Below, piece after piece: positions 30,928-34,324 of a stretch of DNA of 34,324 bases. The translations under genes were made by a program, and so were the position numbers. The first letter of the stretch is position 1. Each line of letters starts with the position of its first letter. The DNA lies in assembly GCA_023474835.1 (NCBI GenBank), contig JAMCXQ010000028.1, positions 1 through 34,324 on the forward strand, written 5' to 3'. This DNA comes from Patescibacteria group bacterium. GTDB taxonomy: Bacteria; Patescibacteriota; Minisyncoccia; Minisyncoccales; CG1-02-41-26. Under the pieces are notes generated by a model that saw nothing but the letters and a program-made list of their open reading frames with translations, searched no databases and was not told the origin of the DNA.

Positions 30928-31446
30928 ATGCCAATCAACCAATGCCCAAACATCCACGAGCTTGTTGTTTGCGCCAATTTTTTTGTCAGAAAAAACAACA
31001 AATACCTGCTTATAAAACGCTCTTCAAAGAAAACTTTCGCGCCCAATGTAATGCATCCCATTGGCGGGAAAATAGACGCGAACGAAAATCCGTTTTTCGG
31101 AGCGCAAAGAGAATTGTTTGAAGAAGCCGGAATAAAAGTCAAAAATATAAAGCTGGAAGCGGTTATTTTGGAAATCGCGCCGCACAAAGAAATAATGGCA
31201 AATAATTGGCTGATTTTTCATTTCTCCGGCGATTATGATTCGGGCGAATTAAAAACAAGCGAAGAAGGAAAGTTTATCTGGCTGACAAGCGAGGAAATAA
31301 AACAGCAGGAGCTTTTTCCGTCGGTCCAACAAACAATTGACTATATTTTAAACCCCAGCGACGGCACGGTTTTCGCCACATTTGAATACGACGAAAACCA
31401 TAAAATAATTGAACGGACGAAAAAAATTGACAAATGCGTTGTTTGA
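30928..31446 (+). CDS. Nudix hydrolase
   Basis: 172 residues from ATG 30928. The frame continues upstream through the tRNA-Met gene, which is not coding. The complete Nudix box GGKIDANENPFFGAQRELFEEAGI (G-x5-E-x7-R-E-x2-E-E-x-G-I) lies at about 46-69. The order CANFFVRKNNKYLLIKRSSKKTFAPNVMHPIGGKID resembles MutT/8-oxo-dGTPase-like hydrolases, but the substrate cannot be read. A 45-residue C-terminal tail after the fold (NPSDGTVFATFEYDENHKIIERTKK) is unusual. It lies between two tRNAs. Confidence 0.85.
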   Translation: MPINQCPNIHELVVCANFFVRKNNKYLLIKRSSKKTFAPNVMHPIGGKIDANENPFFGAQRELFEEAGIKVKNIKLEAVILEIAPHKEIMANNWLIFHFSGDYDSGELKTSEEGKFIWLTSEEIKQQELFPSVQQTIDYILNPSDGTVFATFEYDENHKIIERTKKIDKCVV

Positions 31447-31456
31447 CAATCTATTT

Positions 31457-31532
31457 GCGGGTGTAGCTTAGTCCGGTTAAAAGCGCCGACCTGTCACGTC
31501 GGAGAACGCCAGTTCAAATCTGGTCACCCGCG
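31457..31532 (+). tRNA. tRNA-Asp (GTC)
   Basis: Acceptor GCGGGTG (31457-31463) with CACCCGC (31525-31531), discriminator G. Anticodon stem CCGAC/GTCGG with loop CTGTCAC giving GTC. T-arm GCCAGTTCAAATCTGGT. CCA not encoded. Confidence 0.95.
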
Positions 31533-31554
31533 CCTTATTGTGGATAACAGCCGA

Positions 31555-31583
31555 TTGCTTTGAAAGGGTATTTATGGTAAAAT
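31555..31583 (+). promoter_or_regulatory. Promoter of pheST
   Basis: TTGCTT (31555-31560), 17-bp spacer, TAAAAT (31578-31583). Predicted start near 31590, within the left arm of the hairpin 31587-31610, about 25 bases before the pheS ATG. A perfect TGTGGATAA lies just upstream (31539-31547). Confidence 0.6.
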
Positions 31584-31586
31584 AAG

Positions 31587-31610
31587 ACCGTATTTGGATA
31601 CGGTTTTTTT
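31587..31610 (+). terminator. Terminator-like hairpin immediately before pheS
   Basis: ACCGTAT (31587-31593), loop TTGG, ATACGGT (31598-31604), then T's to 31610. It ends 4 bases before the pheS ATG. It could end the Nudix/tRNA-Asp transcript, or form the 5' end of the pheS mRNA. Confidence 0.75.
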
Positions 31611-31614
31611 GTTT

Positions 31615-32664
31615 ATGAGCCTTCAAGACATCAAAAATCAGGCGAAAGAGGCAGCTGAAAAAATCGGCGATTTGGCTGACTGGGATGACGCTTACCGCAG
31701 ATTTTTGGGCAAGAAAGGCGAAATCGCCAAGGTTTTTATGTCAATAAAAACAATGGCCGAGGCGGAAAAAAGGGCGCTGGGCAAGGAAGCCAACGAAGTA
31801 AAAAATGAAATTGAACGTTTTTTGGCTGAAAGGAAAGCCGCTTTGCAAAAAGAATTTTTTGACGTAAAGCCGCAAACCGAAACAATTGACATCACCAGGC
31901 CCGGCGAAAAACCGGAATTCGGGCGCTTACATCCTTTAACCTTGGCGCAAAGAGATATAATAAATATCTTTCATTCAATGGGCTTTGGAGTGGCGGACGG
32001 CCCGGAAATGGAAACCGAGTGGTATAATTTTGACGCTTTGAATATGCCCAAAGACCACCCGGCCCGTGACATGCAGGACACATTTTGGCTCCGCCAGAAT
32101 GAATTAAAAGTTAAAAATGAACAAGTTCCGCCAGCGGGCAAGCAAAAATTAAAAATTAAATCAGAAAGATTATTATTGAGAACACAAACATCAGCGGTGC
32201 AGGTGAGGTATATGGAAACCCATAGGCCGCCTTTGCGAATCATTGTGCCAGGCAGAATTTTCAGGAACGAGGCAACAGACGCCACGCACGAAAGCCAATT
32301 TTACCAAACAGAGGGGCTGATGGCGGGCAAAAACATTTCCGCCGCCAACTTCAAAGCGATTTTGCAGAAGTTTTTAAGTTTGTTTTTCAACGGCAAAACG
32401 GAAATAAGGTTAAGGCCGAGCTATTTTCCTTTTACCGAGCCCAGTTTTGAAATAGACGCAAAAGGGGCCGACGGCAAGTGGCTGGAACTGATGGGAGCGG
32501 GAATGGTCAACCAGAAAGTTTTTCAGGCGGCCGGCTACCCCCTTAATAAGTACACCGGTTTTGCTTTCGGGGTTGGAGTCGACCGCTTGGCAATGATTAA
32601 ATACAACATCAAGGAAATACGGCTTTTTTACCAAAACGATTTGCGGTTTTTGAAACAGTTTTAG
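31615..32664 (+). CDS. pheS: Phenylalanine--tRNA ligase alpha subunit
   Basis: 349 residues from ATG 31615; a further in-frame ATG at 31594 lies in the terminator hairpin. The coiled-coil N-terminus (about 1-90) is followed by the class II core: HPLTLAQRDIINIFHSMGFGVADGPEMETEWYNFDALNMPKDHPARDMQDTFWL, LLLRTQTSAVQVRYM, motif 2 GRIFRNEATDATHESQFYQTEGLMAG and motif 3 TGFAFGVGVDRLAMIKY. About 28 residues of low-complexity sequence are inserted between DTFWL and LLLRTQTS (repeats at 32101-32160). PheT follows one base after the stop. Confidence 0.96.
   Translation: MSLQDIKNQAKEAAEKIGDLADWDDAYRRFLGKKGEIAKVFMSIKTMAEAEKRALGKEANEVKNEIERFLAERKAALQKEFFDVKPQTETIDITRPGEKPEFGRLHPLTLAQRDIINIFHSMGFGVADGPEMETEWYNFDALNMPKDHPARDMQDTFWLRQNELKVKNEQVPPAGKQKLKIKSERLLLRTQTSAVQVRYMETHRPPLRIIVPGRIFRNEATDATHESQFYQTEGLMAGKNISAANFKAILQKFLSLFFNGKTEIRLRPSYFPFTEPSFEIDAKGADGKWLELMGAGMVNQKVFQAAGYPLNKYTGFAFGVGVDRLAMIKYNIKEIRLFYQNDLRFLKQF
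32101..32160 (+). repeat. In-frame A/T-rich repeat insertion in pheS
   Basis: Two A/T blocks (32101-32118 GAATTAAAAGTTAAAAAT; 32144-32160 AAAAATTAAAAATTAAA) flank a G/C-rich CCGCCAGCGGG. The encoded insert (about NELKVKNEQVPPAGKQKLKIK) lies between conserved PheS motifs. Confidence 0.75.
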
Positions 32665-32665
32665 C

Positions 32666-34324
32666 ATGAAATTTTCTTACAATTGGCTGAAAGAATACGT
32701 TGGCCCTAAAATGCCAAACCCGCAGAAACTGGCCGAGCTTTTAATGTTCAGGGTTTTTGAAATTGAGGAGTTAAAAAAAACCGAACAGGACTGGATGTTT
32801 GACATAAAGGTTTTACCCAACAGGGCGCACGACTGCCTGAGCCACGTTGGCATAGCCCGGGAAATAACGGCAATTTTGGGATTAAAAATTAAAAATTCAA
32901 TAAAAATTAAAAATTATAAATTTAAAACTAAAAACGATGATTTAATTAGCATAAAAATAGAGGATATTCGGGATTGCCCGCGCTACACAGCCTACACAAT
33001 CAACGGCATCAGAGTAGGGGAGCCGCCCAAGTGGATGCAAGAACGGTTAAAAATTTGCGGCTTGCAGCCCATAAACAACGTTGTGGATATTACCAATTAC
33101 GTGATGCTGGAAACCGGACAGCCGCTGCACGCCTTTGACGCCGACAAAATCGCTGACAAAAAAATAATTGTCAGGCGGGCAAAGAAAGGAGAACTAATCA
33201 GGACATTGGATAAGGAAAAGGCGGTTATTGGTTTGGACGAGAGTATTTTGGTCATTGCCGATAACGAAAAACCGATTGCCATCGCCGGCATTAAGGGCGG
33301 GCTGGACACGGGTATAGACAAAAACACCAAAAACATCGTTATTGAAGCGGCTAATTTCAATCCGGTTTTAATCAGAAAAGCCTCGCAGAAATTAAAAGTG
33401 CGCACTGACGCTTCCGTCCGGTTTGAAAATGAAATAACCCCTGAATTGGCTGATTTTGGCCAAGCCCGCGCTTGCCAGCTAATCAGGCAATACTGCGGCG
33501 GAAAAACGGCAGGCGGAATGATTGACGTTCGCGCAAAAAAAACGCAAGAAAAAACCATTAAACTTAATTTGGGCTATGTTAGCGATATTCTGGGGCTCAG
33601 AGCGGGCGAACAAAAATCAATACGAATTTTATCTTCCCTGGGTTTTGCAGCAAAAAAAACAAGCCCTGGCAATTTAACAGTCAAAGCGCCTTTTCAACGG
33701 CTGGACGCGGCGACCGAGGAAGATTTGATTGAAGAAATCGGCCGCATTATCGGCTACGAAAACATAAAGGCCGAATTCCCGCAAGTTTCATCCGAACCAA
33801 TGCCGCAAAACAAACAGCTTATTGCCGCGGAAAAATGCCGCGATATTTTACAACAAGCCGGCTTTTGCGAAGCGTATAATTATTCGTTTATTGGCGAGCC
33901 GGAAAAAGAGATTTTTTACTGCAGCGATTCGCAATTGGTTGAGCTTGCCAACCCGGCGAGCATTTTGAACAAATACGGCCGGCCCAGCTTAATCCCGCAT
34001 TTGCTCAAAAACGTCAAAAACAATTCGCGGTTTTTTGAGCAAATAAAAATGTTTGAATACGGCAGCGTTTTTAACAAACAAAACCAAAAGCCAATTGAAA
34101 CAAAATGCTTGTCCGGAGTTTGGAGCTCCGGCCGGCCGGCCAGCGAGATTTTTTACGGTTTAAAAGGCGTTTTGGAAAAACTTTTTGATGAATTGAATAT
34201 TGTTTGCCGGTTCGCGCCAATGATTAAAGCCGCAAACGTTTTCCATGCCAACAAAGCGGCCCAAATTCAGGCAGGAAAACAGGCGGTTGGAGTTTTGGGG
34301 CAAATAAATTCCAGGGCTTGTTTT
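32666..34324 (+). CDS. pheT: Phenylalanine--tRNA ligase beta subunit (3'-truncated by window edge)
   Basis: 553 codons from ATG 32666, open to the window end. MKFSYNWLKEYV is the usual N-terminus. The EMAP-II/OB tRNA-binding domain that normally follows about residue 40 is missing: FEIEEL runs straight to the next conserved piece, FDIKVLPNRAHDCLSHVGIAREITAILGL. The B3/B4 editing region (PINNVVDITNYVMLETGQPLHAFDADKI), the B5 domain and the catalytic-like core NPASILNKYGRPSLIPHLLKN are present. A repeat lies at 32880-32935. Co-transcribed with pheS. Confidence 0.94.
   Translation, partial: MKFSYNWLKEYVGPKMPNPQKLAELLMFRVFEIEELKKTEQDWMFDIKVLPNRAHDCLSHVGIAREITAILGLKIKNSIKIKNYKFKTKNDDLISIKIEDIRDCPRYTAYTINGIRVGEPPKWMQERLKICGLQPINNVVDITNYVMLETGQPLHAFDADKIADKKIIVRRAKKGELIRTLDKEKAVIGLDESILVIADNEKPIAIAGIKGGLDTGIDKNTKNIVIEAANFNPVLIRKASQKLKVRTDASVRFENEITPELADFGQARACQLIRQYCGGKTAGGMIDVRAKKTQEKTIKLNLGYVSDILGLRAGEQKSIRILSSLGFAAKKTSPGNLTVKAPFQRLDAATEEDLIEEIGRIIGYENIKAEFPQVSSEPMPQNKQLIAAEKCRDILQQAGFCEAYNYSFIGEPEKEIFYCSDSQLVELANPASILNKYGRPSLIPHLLKNVKNNSRFFEQIKMFEYGSVFNKQNQKPIETKCLSGVWSSGRPASEIFYGLKGVLEKLFDELNIVCRFAPMIKAANVFHANKAAQIQAGKQAVGVLGQINSRACF
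32880..32935 (+). repeat. In-frame A/T-rich repeat in pheT
   Basis: Multiple ATTAAAAATT units encode LKIKNSIKIKNYKFKTKN between conserved ITAILG and the start of the B1-domain strand ISIKIEDIRDCPRY. The base pattern is like that in pheS and murC. Confidence 0.75.

Overview
The window is a dense, mostly forward-strand stretch of a small bacterial genome. It looks like a Patescibacteria/CPR organism, most likely Parcubacteria-like. The reasons are compact housekeeping genes, trimmed versions of conserved proteins (ATP synthase epsilon without its helical tail, PheT without its tRNA-binding OB domain, ValRS without its C-terminal coiled coil), few clear Shine-Dalgarno sites, many promoters almost touching start codons, and an intron-containing tRNA. 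TGA works as a stop codon throughout, so this is not a code-25 lineage. Placement is inferred from gene content only.

Layout: 1-1285 end of the ATP synthase operon (atpD, atpC); 1289-2730 beta-carbonic-anhydrase-like protein, DUF167 protein and Cas4/RecB-like nuclease; 2765-2802 a perfect 38-bp palindrome between convergent genes; 2839-6832 EF-P, a Pol X-type HhH protein, a Nudix protein, a geranylgeranyl-reductase-like flavoprotein and an AmrS-like radical SAM enzyme; 6876-10633 ThpR, MurC, a small membrane protein, a polyprenyl synthase and a GreA/B-like protein; 10724-13807 a kinase-fold-like protein and ValRS; 13818-16161 a restriction-modification island; 16239-18994 YbaK-like, HD-domain, triple-repeat and SanA-like proteins; 19114-20204 KhpA and TrmD; 20237-20723 tRNA-Tyr, tRNA-Thr, rpmG, tRNA-Trp; 20732-25506 MurA, MreB, HolB, RRF and RseP; 25594-30430 ProRS, a second MreB, GatC, GatA and a membrane protein; 30460-31532 initiator tRNA split by a group I intron, tRNA-Met(CAT), Nudix, tRNA-Asp; 31615-34324 PheS and PheT, the latter running off the end.

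The strongest candidate for something new is the methyltransferase at 15034-16161. It carries an N-terminal LexA-type winged helix without the LexA peptidase. Its own promoter (TTGAAT-17-TATAAT on the minus strand) has a GAAC-N7-GAAC direct repeat lying wholly in the -35/-10 spacer, the layout of an alphaproteobacterial LexA box. This suggests a self-regulating restriction-modification system that borrowed the SOS repressor's DNA-reading head. The second theme is a set of short in-frame insertions, either palindromic or A/T-rich tandem repeats, inside conserved genes (AmrS, MurC, ValRS, TrmD, GatA, PheS, PheT), reminiscent of Rickettsia palindromic elements. The third is the 242-nt group I intron in the initiator tRNA anticodon loop, which carries two copies of one 15-nt hairpin.

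Together the genes cover energy (ATP synthase), translation (EF-P, RRF, four aminoacyl-tRNA synthetase genes, GatCA, five tRNAs, L33, TrmD), peptidoglycan and shape (MurA, MurC, two MreB), isoprenoid lipids (polyprenyl synthase, reductase) and DNA defence.
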